A DNA stretch of 64,000 bases from Marinobacterium mangrovicola (GCF_004339595.1 NZ_SMFU01000008.1:806001-870000); one strand, 5' to 3'; positions 1 to 8,422 are shown, counted from the stretch's first letter. Numbers and translations are program-made. Notes: a model not told the origin generated them from the sequence alone.

Positions 1-632
1 TTATGTCGGATAACGGCGCCTCGGGTGATAACCATACCCGCTTCTATCCCCACGGACCGGATACCGATAACAGCCTCGATAACCTGGGCCGGGTAAACTC
101 CCAGGTGGATTACGGTATCCGCTGGGCGGAAGTCAGCTCCGGCCCGCTGAACAAGTTCAAGATCACCAGCTTTGAAGGTGGCATCAGCGTTCCGGCCATC
201 GTGCGCCTGCCTGAAGGGATGTCCCGCACTGGCCTGGTGAATACTCGTATGCGTGTGGATGACCTGTCACCGACCTTCCTGGAACTCAGTGGCACACCGC
301 TACCGGGGGATAGCTACAAGGGACAGGCCAAGCACCCGATCACCGGCCAGTCCATGCTGCCGGCCCTGCTGGGTGAAACCAACGCTGCTGGCGCGAAAAG
401 TGAAATGGCGGGGGAACTGTTCGGTAACCTCTATTACCACGAAGGCGATCTTAAGCTGGTGGGCTATCGTGACCGCCGCACCAAGGAAATGAACTGGGAA
501 CTATATGACCTCAGTGTCGACCGCGGTGAAACCAATGACCTCTCGGACAGCCAGCCGGAAACGCTGGAGCGTCTGAAAAAGGCCTGGATGGAATACGCCG
601 ATCGTGTGGGGGTAGTGCGACGTCCGGAATGA
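1..632 (+). CDS. Arylsulfatase-type sulfatase, C-terminal part (5' truncated by window edge)
   Basis: This is the last ~210 residues of an alkaline-phosphatase-superfamily sulfatase, which hydrolyses sulfate esters, usually in the periplasm or outside the cell. The visible part opens at the family's SDNGAS segment, whose Asp and Asn are active-site metal ligands in sulfatases. It continues through a KFKITSFEGGISVPAIVRLP segment typical of the arylsulfatase C-terminal half, and ends with the usual LYDLSVDRGETNDLSD stretch. The Cys/Ser nucleophile region (CxPxR) lies upstream of the window, so substrate class and any formylglycine maturation cannot be judged. The first two bases complete a codon that is probably Phe, so the ATG at position 3 is internal and not the start. 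A strong terminator follows the stop by about 30 bp. Confidence 0.9.
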   Translation, partial: MSDNGASGDNHTRFYPHGPDTDNSLDNLGRVNSQVDYGIRWAEVSSGPLNKFKITSFEGGISVPAIVRLPEGMSRTGLVNTRMRVDDLSPTFLELSGTPLPGDSYKGQAKHPITGQSMLPALLGETNAAGAKSEMAGELFGNLYYHEGDLKLVGYRDRRTKEMNWELYDLSVDRGETNDLSDSQPETLERLKKAWMEYADRVGVVRRPE

Positions 633-664
633 TCTCTAGTTCGTTGTCTGGGTTCATCCTTTTG

Positions 665-687
665 GCCGCGCTTTGCGCGGCTTTTTT
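665..687 (+). terminator. Rho-independent terminator after the sulfatase gene
   Basis: A perfect 7-bp stem (GCCGCGC / GCGCGGC) with a TTT loop is followed directly by six T. It lies 32 bp after the sulfatase stop codon. Confidence 0.85.
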
Positions 688-851
688 CGTTTTGAAGGAG
701 ACTTCCCCCCTAGTGAGGAAATGTGGTTTCAAAGCAGAAAGTTGAGTAAGCAGCAGATGACCGTCAGCTTCATCACCCCTGCTATGGCTTTCTGATCCCG
801 ATCTCCCGGACTAGATAGATTGTTTTTTAGGTTTAACACTGCTTTTTAATT

Positions 852-871
852 ATTGTTACACTATAACGTTA
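852..871 (+). promoter_or_regulatory. Candidate Zur (zinc uptake regulator) box
   Basis: The core GTTACACTATAAC (855-867) matches the core of the gammaproteobacterial Zur consensus GTTATANTATAAC at all but two defined positions. It lies about 60 bp upstream of a DUF1826 gene, a family repeatedly reported next to zinc-responsive COG0523 genes. The assignment rests on the match plus context; no binding is shown. Confidence 0.6.
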
Positions 872-927
872 CATATCGTCGGGGAGGCTTCCCTATCCTG
901 TGAATTCTGATAACGGCACGAGTAACA

Positions 928-1572
928 ATGAATGCAATAAGCTCCGCGGTTTTTACCGAGCAACCCGGTCGAGTGGCACGTATTGGTGACCAACCCCGGG
1001 TACTGGGTGACATTTACCAGACCGACTGTAATCTGGCTGTCTGGAAACGCGACCTTGATAAAGAGGTTGAACACTACATGGCTCAACTCGCTGAATCGAA
1101 GCGTCAGGTTCACCTCCGTTGTCTGGTCGGTACCGGCGAAGAGATGCGAGAAGAAACTGCCACTCAACTCAACCGCGTATTGCCTGCTTTCGCTGGTAAA
1201 GACGAGTTGATCGACAACATCTGCGAACTGGTGGAGATGTACCAGTGCCTGTTTGAGCCAAAGCAGATTGGTGTGCGCCTGGCCACACTTACGCGTGCCA
1301 TGTGTCCAAAATTTCACGTGGATTTTCTGCCTGCTCGCCTCGTTACCTGTTTTAGCGGCGCGGGCACCCAGTGGTTACCGGAACCGGAAAATGCCGGCCC
1401 ACGTATCCCGGAGGCTGAACCGGACAGGGTCGAGCAGATCAGTACGGGGGATGTGGCTCTATTGAAAGGGGATGGCTGGTTTGAAAATGAGGGCTATGGG
1501 ATAGTGCACCGCTCTCCGCCCGTGTCAGACGGAGAGATGCGACTGTTCCTTTCTTTAGATTTTGCGGATTGA
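928..1572 (+). CDS. DUF1826 domain-containing protein, probably zinc-regulated
   Basis: This 214-residue cytoplasmic protein has no signal peptide. The C-terminal half carries the family's recognisable segments: MCPKFHVDFLPARLVTCFSGAGTQWL (about residues 130-155) and HRSPPVSDGEMRLFLSLDF at the end. The spaced His and Asp residues look like possible metal or cofactor ligands, but the biochemical role of the family is unknown. DUF1826 genes are commonly reported near COG0523 metallochaperones and Zur sites; here a Zur-like box lies at 852-871. The ATG at 928 was chosen because the frame is closed by TGA at 901 and no better start exists; its Shine-Dalgarno (CGAG) is weak. No COG0523 partner is visible nearby, so it stands as a single-gene unit. 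Confidence 0.85.
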   Translation: MNAISSAVFTEQPGRVARIGDQPRVLGDIYQTDCNLAVWKRDLDKEVEHYMAQLAESKRQVHLRCLVGTGEEMREETATQLNRVLPAFAGKDELIDNICELVEMYQCLFEPKQIGVRLATLTRAMCPKFHVDFLPARLVTCFSGAGTQWLPEPENAGPRIPEAEPDRVEQISTGDVALLKGDGWFENEGYGIVHRSPPVSDGEMRLFLSLDFAD

Positions 1573-1661
1573 GTTTGGCAGGGCAGAAGCGCGATTCATG
1601 GCATTAACTGCATGAGTCGATGGTTGTTCTGATACTGCCACCTGGGTCGATGAGACTGCTC

Positions 1662-2618
1662 TCAGGATTCAGACTGATTCACCGTGCTACTTGCCTTCGC
1701 CAGCTGCCGCGATACCTCATCCCCGGTAATATCCAGCATCAGGTCTCTGACCCAGCCAATGACCGGATCCAGATCCCGGTATTGGTGCCACTGCAGGGAC
1801 CAGGGGATTTTCGGGAAGTCGATCTCGGGTTGAACGATGCGGATCGGCAGGAGTTCGCCCCAGAAGTCCGCCAGACGTTTGTGCACAGTGGCGATGCGGT
1901 CGGTGCCGATCACGTACTGGGGCAGCTGGCTGTAGGCGCTGACGGTCATCGCCACCTTGCGCTCAACGCCGGCATTTTTTGCCAGTACCGCATCGATACC
2001 GGGGCGCAGCTGGCTACCGAAGCCCACGCCGATATGATCCGCTTCTGCGTACTGCTCATGGCTGATGCGGTCACCGATATCGGGGTTATCGGCACTGCAG
2101 ATGCAGACAAACTCTTCGATAAACAGCTGCAGCTTGGGATGATCGTCATTAAGGAAGGTGTTGGGCATCAGCAGGAAGTCGATCTTGCCCTGATCAAGCT
2201 CGGCCCAGGGGTCGTCCCCAGGGGGGGCGATCTCCAGTGAGATACCGGGTGCCTGCTTGCTGATCTCCCGGGCCACGGCCGGCATCACCACGGTGGAGGT
2301 GTGGTCCGACATCAGGAAGGTAAGCTTGCGGCTGATATCCGCCGGGTTCATCTCCGGCCGGGTTTCCAGCGTGGTCTGCGCCTGGATCAGCAGGCTGCGG
2401 ATCGGCTGCACCAGGCTTTCCGCCAGCGGTGTCAGCACCATCTTGCGGCCTACCTGTACCAGCAGCGGATCGTCGAAGTAGTCTCTCAAGCGTGCCAGCG
2501 CACCGCTGGTGGCCGACTGGCTCAAAAACAGGCGCTCGCCCGCCCGGGTGATGTTGCGCTCTGTCAGCAAGGCATCCAGCACCACCACCAGGTTCATGTC
2601 GAATTTATTGAGTCTCAT
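1662..2618 (-). CDS. LysR-family transcriptional regulator (NodD-like subgroup)
   Basis: A 318-residue LysR-type regulator. The N-terminal winged helix-turn-helix reads FDMNLVVVLDALLTERNITRAGERLFLSQSATSGALARLRDYFDDPLLVQVGRKMVLTPLAESL (about residues 6-70), the wording typical of the NodD/aromatic-pathway subgroup rather than CysB or CbbR. The remaining ~220 residues form the co-inducer-binding domain. A Shine-Dalgarno (GAGG) lies 8 bases before the ATG. It sits downstream of, and on the same strand as, the RND exporter gene at 2755-5175. A 10-bp inverted repeat in the gap (2695-2727), about 80 bp before its start, is a candidate autoregulatory operator. The likely target is the neighbouring exporter or oxygenase group, by position only; the inducer is unknown. 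Confidence 0.88.
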   Translation of the reverse strand: MRLNKFDMNLVVVLDALLTERNITRAGERLFLSQSATSGALARLRDYFDDPLLVQVGRKMVLTPLAESLVQPIRSLLIQAQTTLETRPEMNPADISRKLTFLMSDHTSTVVMPAVAREISKQAPGISLEIAPPGDDPWAELDQGKIDFLLMPNTFLNDDHPKLQLFIEEFVCICSADNPDIGDRISHEQYAEADHIGVGFGSQLRPGIDAVLAKNAGVERKVAMTVSAYSQLPQYVIGTDRIATVHKRLADFWGELLPIRIVQPEIDFPKIPWSLQWHQYRDLDPVIGWVRDLMLDITGDEVSRQLAKASSTVNQSES

Positions 2619-2694
2619 TGCCTGTTCCTCTGTGTGATACGCCAGAGCGCGCTAATACATTGACCTTACAAGGGATTATGCCGTCAACCAAGGC

Positions 2695-2727
2695 TGGCCA
2701 ATATCCGATTAAGGTAAATATTGGCCA
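2695..2727. promoter_or_regulatory. 10-bp perfect inverted repeat, candidate LysR operator
   Basis: TGGCCAATAT (2695-2704) and ATATTGGCCA (2718-2727) are perfect inverted arms with a 13-bp spacer. They lie between the exporter stop and the LysR start. No T-run follows on either strand, which argues against a terminator. The geometry suits a dimeric regulator site upstream of the LysR gene. Confidence 0.45.
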
Positions 2728-2754
2728 ACGCTCGGTGAGGCTGGAGGGGAATGG

Positions 2755-5175
2755 TTAGATATATTCCAGGGTTTTCTGCTCAATCAGCGGTTCTGCCTTG
2801 AGCTCCTGGGGCTGTTTGCGTGCCGACGGAAACAGCAGGTAGGCCAGCGCCGGTAGCAGGATCAGTGCACCGACCATGTTCCAGATGAACATGAAGGCCA
2901 GCAGGATACCCATATCCGCCTGGAACTTGATCGGCGAGAAGATCCAGGTACCCACACCGATCGCCAGGGTGACACCGGTGAGCATCACCACCTTGCCGGT
3001 GAGCAGCAGGGCTCGGTAGTACGCCTGGGACAGGCTCTCGCCCTGGCGCAGCTGGGCCAGCACGATGCTCATCACATAGAGCGCATAGTCGACACCTATG
3101 CCCACACCCAGGGCGATGACCGGCAGGGTGGCCACTTTCAGGCCGATATCCAGGCTGACCATCAGTGCTTCGCAGAGGATGGAGGTGAGCATCAGCGGCA
3201 GCACCGCACAGACCACCGCTCTCCAGGAACGGAAGGTGATCATGCAGAGGATAATCACGGCGGAGTAAACCCAGATCAGCATATCCTGGTTGGCGTCTTC
3301 CACCACGATATTGGTGGCGGCTTCGATACCGGCGTTACCGGCAGCCAGCAGGAAGGTGGCGTCTTCGCTGTTGTTGGCGGCGGCAAAGTCCTCTACCCAG
3401 TCGACCACGCGGGTCAGGGTGTCGGCCTTATGATCGGCCAGGTACGCATACTGGGTCAGCAGGCTGCAGGCATCGTTATACAGACCACGTGGCGCGCTGG
3501 CGGTGATCATGTTCAGTGTGGCCTGGTTGTTGAGCAGCTCGTACCAGCTCGGGTTGCCTTCCGACAGGCCCACCAGTACGCGGCGGTTCAGCATCGCCAG
3601 AGAGTTGGTGGATTCCACGCCGGGCAGGGATTGCAGCTGCCAGTCCAGGTCATCTACCAGTTTCAGCGCTTCGTACTGGGAGCAGCCGTTTACCGGTGTT
3701 TCCACCATGATGGCGAAGACGTCGCTGCTGGCGCCGTAGTTGGAGGTGATAAAGGCGTTATCGAGGTTGTAGCGTGAATCCGCTCGCAGCTCAGGTGCGC
3801 CGGCATCCAGGTCGCCCACCTTCAGATTCTGGCCGATAAAGTGGCCGCCCAGCGCCATCAGCGCCGCAACACCGATGCAGATAAATGCCCACTTCTTCGC
3901 CGTGAACAGGTCGAGGAAACGCCAAACCGGGTGACGGGCGCTGCCCTCCTTGTCTTCCTGCATCGCCTGCAGACTGCGCGCCGCAGCTTTGGGGCTGACT
4001 CCAAGGTAAGACAGCATTACCGGCAGCAGCACCAGGTTGGTGAAGATCAGCATCGCCACACCGATACTGGCGGTAACGGCCAGGTCCTGAATCACCGGAA
4101 TGTCGATAAACATCAGCACGGTAAAGCCCACCGCGTCACTGAGCAGCGCGGTCAGGCCAGCGATAAAAAGACGGCGGAAGGTCTGACGTGCCGCCACAAG
4201 CTGGTGCATGCCGCGGCCGATATCCTGCATCACGCCGTTCATCTTCTGGGCGCCGTGGCTGATACCGATGGCGAACACCAGGAAAGGCACAAGCACGGAG
4301 TAGGGATCCAGGGCATAACCCAGCACCGGCAGCAGGCCCAGCTGCCAGATCACGGCGGTGAGAGAGCAGAGCATCACCAGCAGGGTGCTCTTGATACAGC
4401 GGGTGTACCAGAACAGCACCAGACCGGTGATCGCGATGGCGAGGGCGAAAAAGGCGAGAATCTGTTTCAGGCCGTCGATCAGGTCACCCACCACCTTGGC
4501 AAAGCCGGTGATATGGATGCTGATGCTGTCGCTCTGATGAGCCGAGCGCAGGGATTCCAGCTGTTCGGAGAGCTGGGTGTAATCCAGCGGTGTACCATCT
4601 GCAGTGGTTTCCAGCAGCGGCACGAAGATGATGCTGGAGCGCTGATCAAAGGCCACCAGCTGACCGATCTCACGGGAGCGCTCCACGTTGCGGCGCAGGT
4701 CTTCCAGGCTGTCGGGGGAGCCGTCGTAGCCATCGGGGATTACCGGGCCGCCATCGAGACCGTACTCGGTAACGCCAACCCAACGGGTGGACGGCGTCCA
4801 CAGCGATTTCATCTGCGCGCGGTCGACACCGGGCAGCAGGTAGATCTCATCGTTCAGCTGGCGCAGGGTGGCCTGGTATTCCTTGTCGTAGATATCGCCG
4901 GACTTGTTGGCCACGGCGATACGCACGGCGTTACCCAGACCTGCCAGCTCATCCTGATGCTTGCGGTAGTTCTCGATAAACGGGTGGCTGCCCGGAATCA
5001 TCTTGTCGAAACTGGAGTTGAAGTTCAGCCCCTGCAGCTGCCAGCCCAGCAATACGGTGACCAGCAGGCAGATTGAGATGATCAGCGGGCGGTGGTTGAA
5101 GATCGCGCGTTCAAGCAGCGAACCCGACTTGGTATCGAAATCTTTCATCTTGTTATTCTGTTCGGTTGGTTGCAT
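2755..5175 (-). CDS. RND-superfamily (MMPL-type) inner-membrane exporter
   Basis: An 806-residue polytopic membrane protein of the COG1033/MMPL branch of the RND superfamily (predicted hydrophobic-molecule exporters). One transmembrane helix near residues 31-50 (LIISICLLVTVLLGW) is followed by a large periplasmic domain. Then come a five-helix bundle (about 230-410), a second periplasmic domain, and a second bundle ending near residue 785. The length is typical for single-chain MMPL proteins and shorter than AcrB (~1050). It is translationally close to the YCF48-like gene (6-bp gap), a pairing common in hydrocarbon, steroid or ester catabolic clusters of Proteobacteria. No adaptor or outer-membrane factor lies beside it. 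The ATG at 5175 has GGAG about 9 bases upstream. Substrate unknown; lipophilic compound transport is inference. Confidence 0.85.
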   Translation of the reverse strand: MQPTEQNNKMKDFDTKSGSLLERAIFNHRPLIISICLLVTVLLGWQLQGLNFNSSFDKMIPGSHPFIENYRKHQDELAGLGNAVRIAVANKSGDIYDKEYQATLRQLNDEIYLLPGVDRAQMKSLWTPSTRWVGVTEYGLDGGPVIPDGYDGSPDSLEDLRRNVERSREIGQLVAFDQRSSIIFVPLLETTADGTPLDYTQLSEQLESLRSAHQSDSISIHITGFAKVVGDLIDGLKQILAFFALAIAITGLVLFWYTRCIKSTLLVMLCSLTAVIWQLGLLPVLGYALDPYSVLVPFLVFAIGISHGAQKMNGVMQDIGRGMHQLVAARQTFRRLFIAGLTALLSDAVGFTVLMFIDIPVIQDLAVTASIGVAMLIFTNLVLLPVMLSYLGVSPKAAARSLQAMQEDKEGSARHPVWRFLDLFTAKKWAFICIGVAALMALGGHFIGQNLKVGDLDAGAPELRADSRYNLDNAFITSNYGASSDVFAIMVETPVNGCSQYEALKLVDDLDWQLQSLPGVESTNSLAMLNRRVLVGLSEGNPSWYELLNNQATLNMITASAPRGLYNDACSLLTQYAYLADHKADTLTRVVDWVEDFAAANNSEDATFLLAAGNAGIEAATNIVVEDANQDMLIWVYSAVIILCMITFRSWRAVVCAVLPLMLTSILCEALMVSLDIGLKVATLPVIALGVGIGVDYALYVMSIVLAQLRQGESLSQAYYRALLLTGKVVMLTGVTLAIGVGTWIFSPIKFQADMGILLAFMFIWNMVGALILLPALAYLLFPSARKQPQELKAEPLIEQKTLEYI

Positions 5176-5181
5176 TGGGGC

Positions 5182-6315
5182 TTACTCCGCAGCCGCTTTG
5201 CGTTGGGTATCCAGCACGTTGGGGCCGTTAAAGCCGATACCGACGAGCTTGCCGTTGGCGGCGCGTACCAGGTCGGTCAGCGGTTGATGTGCATCGGCGA
5301 AAGGGATCAGACGTCCGTCATCCAGCAGGCGCAGGATATGGCCACCCTGGTTGGCAAACAGGTAGCCACCATCACCATCAAGGGCGGCGTTGATCGACAC
5401 AGGGATAGGGTTGGAGAGCGGCTCGAAGGTGTAACCGGTATCGCGGGACTCCAGTACGGTGCCGCGCAGGCCGCCGACGAGTACTTCCGCAGGGGAGGGG
5501 GTCAGCAGTGTAAACAGGCTGCCCGGGTAGCCCACATCGATCTTGTCGAAGTGCTTGCCGCCATCCAGCGAGCGGATAAACAGGCCCTGTTCACCGGCCA
5601 GATAGAGCGAGTCGCCGTTTTGGGTGATGGCGTAGATATGTGCGCCCCAGTCGTTGGGCAGGTCACCGATCATTGAACTCCAGGTTTCGCCGCCATCGCT
5701 GGTGCGAAACGCCAGGCCATAGGCGCCGCCGATGATGCCGTGCTGGCGGTCGCTGAAGTGCAGCGACAGGAAAGGTTTGTCCGGGCCATCCTGGGCCAGC
5801 AGTTCAGCGTTACTCAGGCGCTGTTCGTCATCGGAGCGCTGCGCTGCATTGAGCTCGATCTCGATCGCTTCGTTGCCGTCCAGCTTTAGCTTCCAGCTCT
5901 CACCGCCATCCTGTGTCGCCAGCACCACGCCGGCATGACCGATGGCCCAGCCGTACTGGTCATCCACAAACTGCACATCGGTCAGCGTCACGCTGACGGG
6001 AACACTGACCTGGCGCCAGTTATCGCCGTTATCGTCGGAGAGCAGAATGACGCCCCGTTCGCCCACGGCGACCAGTCGCTTGCCGGCTTCTGCCAGCCCC
6101 AGCAGCACAGCGTGTTGAGCGATGGGCGTCATCCGTGCCGGCTGTTGCAGAACGGTCGGCGTGGTTGCCTGTGCCAGGGAAGGTGAGAGCAGAGATAGCG
6201 CCAGGCATGCGCTCATCAGGGTGTTGCGCATGCTGGTTGGGAGCGCCCAGGAAACTCGGGAAGCCTGCGCTGCCTGGTTCGAATTAAGGCGTGCAGGGCG
6301 GAAAAATTCACTCAT
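5182..6315 (-). CDS. YCF48-related (photosystem II stability factor-like) secreted beta-propeller protein
   Basis: A protein of ~377 residues with repeated BNR/YCF48-type blades: ILLSDDNGDNWRQV, LATQDGGESWKLK, AFRTSDGGETWSSM, FIRSLDGGKHFDKI. These indicate a seven-bladed-type propeller. A hydrophobic segment MRNTLMSACLALSLLSPSLAQA acts as the signal peptide, so the propeller is exported. Start choice is uncertain. The ATG at 6315 has GAGG at good spacing, the ATG at 6387 has GGAG at good spacing, and the ATG at 6231 starts directly at the signal peptide but has no Shine-Dalgarno. The true periplasmic product is the same for all. It is the first gene of a two-gene unit with the RND exporter. 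In similar operons this protein is thought to be an accessory factor for exporter or substrate; that role is inferred. Confidence 0.8.
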   Translation of the reverse strand: MSEFFRPARLNSNQAAQASRVSWALPTSMRNTLMSACLALSLLSPSLAQATTPTVLQQPARMTPIAQHAVLLGLAEAGKRLVAVGERGVILLSDDNGDNWRQVSVPVSVTLTDVQFVDDQYGWAIGHAGVVLATQDGGESWKLKLDGNEAIEIELNAAQRSDDEQRLSNAELLAQDGPDKPFLSLHFSDRQHGIIGGAYGLAFRTSDGGETWSSMIGDLPNDWGAHIYAITQNGDSLYLAGEQGLFIRSLDGGKHFDKIDVGYPGSLFTLLTPSPAEVLVGGLRGTVLESRDTGYTFEPLSNPIPVSINAALDGDGGYLFANQGGHILRLLDDGRLIPFADAHQPLTDLVRAANGKLVGIGFNGPNVLDTQRKAAAE

Positions 6316-6545
6316 TACTGCGGACCTCGGGTGGTATGTCCTGGTGGAGAACAGGCCGGCAGATCTGTTGGGTGTATGCTGCTTCATTATTGTTCTCCAG
6401 CATTCGATTCTTGTTGTAGAGCCTTTTTGGGCTGTGCCGCATCCATGTTCGGCGACTATCAACATACGTGGATAGCTATAGATTCGTCTAATCGATAATT
6501 AAGAGGTTAGGTATCCGTGTTGCCGATAGTTGGCTCTTGGCCTCG

Positions 6546-6585
6546 ACTCTTGCTCTGGAATCTTGCTCTGGACTCTTGTTCTGGG
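6546..6585. repeat. Three imperfect 13-14-bp tandem repeats
   Basis: ACTCTTGCTCTGGA, ATCTTGCTCTGGA and CTCTTGTTCTGGG follow each other without gaps in the intergenic region between the Rieske gene and the YCF48-like gene. No function is evident. Confidence 0.7.
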
Positions 6586-6602
6586 TAAGGGCCTGAAATG
6601 CG

Positions 6603-6623
6603 AACGCCGGCAGAGCCGGCGTT
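6603..6623 (-). terminator. Hairpin downstream of the Rieske gene, possible terminator
   Basis: A perfect 9-bp stem AACGCCGGC / GCCGGCGTT with a 3-base loop lies 60 bp past the Rieske stop codon on the minus strand. The T-tract is poor, so this may be an mRNA-stabilising hairpin or a weak terminator. Confidence 0.5.
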
Positions 6624-6683
6624 TGGGGGAGGGAAGCGGGGTAGCTCCCTTGCTTGGCAGGGAGCCGGGCGAAGCGGGCGTTT

Positions 6684-7721
6684 CTACTCGCTGCTCTGTT
6701 CCGCTGCGATCATCTTGTCCAGAACCCTGCGCGCACGCACCGCGGCGGCATCGCCCACCAGCAGGATCGGCTTCATATCCCAGAACTCGTTTTCGCCGAT
6801 CATGTTCTGCTGGGCTTCCAGCATCGGCAGGTCTTCGGTGCTGAACGGTACCTCCAGGCCGGAGACCTGCGCCTCGGCGATGGTAGCACCCTGTTCACCC
6901 ATCTGGACCGGCATCGGGAAGGCAAACCAGTAGTGGGTCGTGGTGTCGGTTTCCGGGCTGAACAGGTGCGGCAGCGGGGTTTCTGTGCCATCACTGCGCG
7001 GCGCGCCGGTCGGCGTAGCGCCGGCCATCAGCAGCATGTTGGCCGGTGCGTCCCAGCGTACATCGGTCCAGCGATCCACCGGTGTGCCGTGGGGAATACC
7101 CATCGCCGCATAGAGGAAGTCCGGCATGATTTCGTTCACGGTCTGGCGGAATGACCAGACGGTGTTCTCGTTCTGCTCAATGCTGGTGATCGCCTGGTTA
7201 ACATGGTCGCTGCCCAGGGTGCTGGGATGCAGATACTGGATATGGGAGAGGTCCAGAATGTTGTCAGACTCCAGCACGTAGTTGGCCTTGGCGTGCAGGT
7301 AGCGCTTGGCCACGTAGAAACGCTCCGGATCCATGCAGGAGAAATCCGGAATCAGCGCTTCGTCGGCGGCTTCCTTGTCGCCCATCCAGATCCAGATCAG
7401 GCTGTACTTTTCCACGACCGGATAGGCTTCTACCTTGGCCGCGCGGGGAATTTTACCATCGCCGTGCGGGTTCTTGCTGCAGGCGCCACTGCCGTTGAAC
7501 TCCAGGCCGTGATAGGCGCACTGGACGGTGTTACCGCAGTGGCGGCCCATGGAAAGCGGTGCGAAACGGTGCGGACAGCGGTTGTGGATCGCCTGGACCT
7601 TGCCGCTCTCATCACGAAAAAACAGCACCGGTGTGTTGAGAAGTGTGCGGGTGAACAGGCCTTCAGCGGGGACTTCGTTATCCCAGCCGGCTACGTACCA
7701 GGTGTTTTTAAGAAACGGCAT
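6684..7721 (-). CDS. Rieske non-heme iron oxygenase, VanA-like (aromatic ring-hydroxylating/O-demethylating subunit)
   Basis: A 345-residue cytoplasmic oxygenase. The N-terminal Rieske [2Fe-2S] site is complete: CPHR near residue 49 and CAYHGLEF near residue 68. The catalytic domain carries NILDLSHIQYLHP (about 155-167), the Asp/His/His mononuclear iron motif in the form typical of vanillate O-demethylase oxygenase (VanA) and related phenoxy or dicamba-type monooxygenases. The length fits the family. No ferredoxin reductase (VanB-like) gene lies within the window, so electrons must come from a partner encoded elsewhere. It is divergent from a TetR gene with a palindromic operator between the starts, which predicts substrate-dependent derepression. 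A GAGGA lies upstream of the ATG at 7721. The substrate cannot be read from sequence. Confidence 0.9.
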   Translation of the reverse strand: MPFLKNTWYVAGWDNEVPAEGLFTRTLLNTPVLFFRDESGKVQAIHNRCPHRFAPLSMGRHCGNTVQCAYHGLEFNGSGACSKNPHGDGKIPRAAKVEAYPVVEKYSLIWIWMGDKEAADEALIPDFSCMDPERFYVAKRYLHAKANYVLESDNILDLSHIQYLHPSTLGSDHVNQAITSIEQNENTVWSFRQTVNEIMPDFLYAAMGIPHGTPVDRWTDVRWDAPANMLLMAGATPTGAPRSDGTETPLPHLFSPETDTTTHYWFAFPMPVQMGEQGATIAEAQVSGLEVPFSTEDLPMLEAQQNMIGENEFWDMKPILLVGDAAAVRARRVLDKMIAAEQSSE

Positions 7722-7758
7722 CTTATTATTATCCTCATCGATGGATGTTATTCTTTTT

Positions 7759-7779
7759 AATGTGAGCAGTGCTTACATT
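7759..7779. promoter_or_regulatory. TetR-type palindromic operator between Rieske and tetR genes
   Basis: A 21-bp palindrome is centred at 7769, with left arm AATGTGAGCA and right arm TGCTTACATT. Nine of ten arm positions pair. It lies 38 bp from the Rieske start and 35 bp from the TetR start, where a repressor would cover both divergent promoters. Confidence 0.75.
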
Positions 7780-7813
7780 AGTATTGTGGATTCAGTTGGT
7801 CAAACGGATAAGT

Positions 7814-8422
7814 ATGAAAAAAACCGATACCTACCATCACGGAAACCTGCGTCAGGCACTGATCGATACCGCCTTGGAGGTGGTTCTCCAGCAGGGGCAG
7901 GAAGCGCTCTCCCTGCGTGAGCTGGCGACCACGCTGAACGTATCCCGGGGCGCACCGTACCGGCATTTCCCGGACCGGAATTCACTCCTAGCGGCGGTGG
8001 CGACCGAAGGCTTCGTGATGATGGGAACGCTGCTGGAGCCGCTGGAAAACAGCAGCGATAGCAGCCTGTCCATCAGCGGAGTGGGGCAGGCGTTCCTTGA
8101 GTTTGCCGAGGGCTATCCGCTGCTGTTCCAGCTGATGTTCGATACTCATCTGATGGCGCAGGCAGTGCCCGGCAGCGAGCTGGGAGAGGCGGTGGAAGCG
8201 GTGTATAGCCGTGTCAGCGTACTGGTGAAAACTCTGCTGGGGATCGACGATGAGGGTCAGTTGAAACAGCAGATGGTGGCGATGTGGTCGACGCTTTACG
8301 GCTATGCGCATCTGCGTCATGCCGACATGCTCAAGCCCTATATGGTGGCCGGTGTGGGTAAAGAGGAGGTGGAGCGTGCGGTATTGGAGACAGCTTTTTC
8401 CTTTTCGGGTCGTGCACTTTAG
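7814..8422 (+). CDS. TetR-family transcriptional repressor
   Basis: A TetR-type repressor of ~202 residues. The N-terminal helix-turn-helix is clear: HHGNLRQALIDTALEVVLQQGQEALSLRELATTLNVSRGAPYRHFPDRNSLLAAVATEGF, about residues 8-67. The remaining helical domain, with FAEGYPLLFQLMFD and a late LYGYAHLRHADM segment, fits the TetR_C_13/WHG-type ligand domain. The start at ATG 7814 (MKKTDTYHHGNL) is preferred over the longer frame from 7769. The longer form would add a non-conserved hydrophobic leader and would begin inside the operator palindrome. The divergent Rieske gene is the likely target. Confidence 0.88.
   Translation: MKKTDTYHHGNLRQALIDTALEVVLQQGQEALSLRELATTLNVSRGAPYRHFPDRNSLLAAVATEGFVMMGTLLEPLENSSDSSLSISGVGQAFLEFAEGYPLLFQLMFDTHLMAQAVPGSELGEAVEAVYSRVSVLVKTLLGIDDEGQLKQQMVAMWSTLYGYAHLRHADMLKPYMVAGVGKEEVERAVLETAFSFSGRAL

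Noticed and set aside
3841-5076. 411-codon plus-strand ORF opposite the RND exporter
   Set aside because: Gln/His-rich wording (HRLQTARRSFGADSKVRQHYRQQHQ) is typical of an antisense shadow; the minus-strand exporter has coherent domains throughout.
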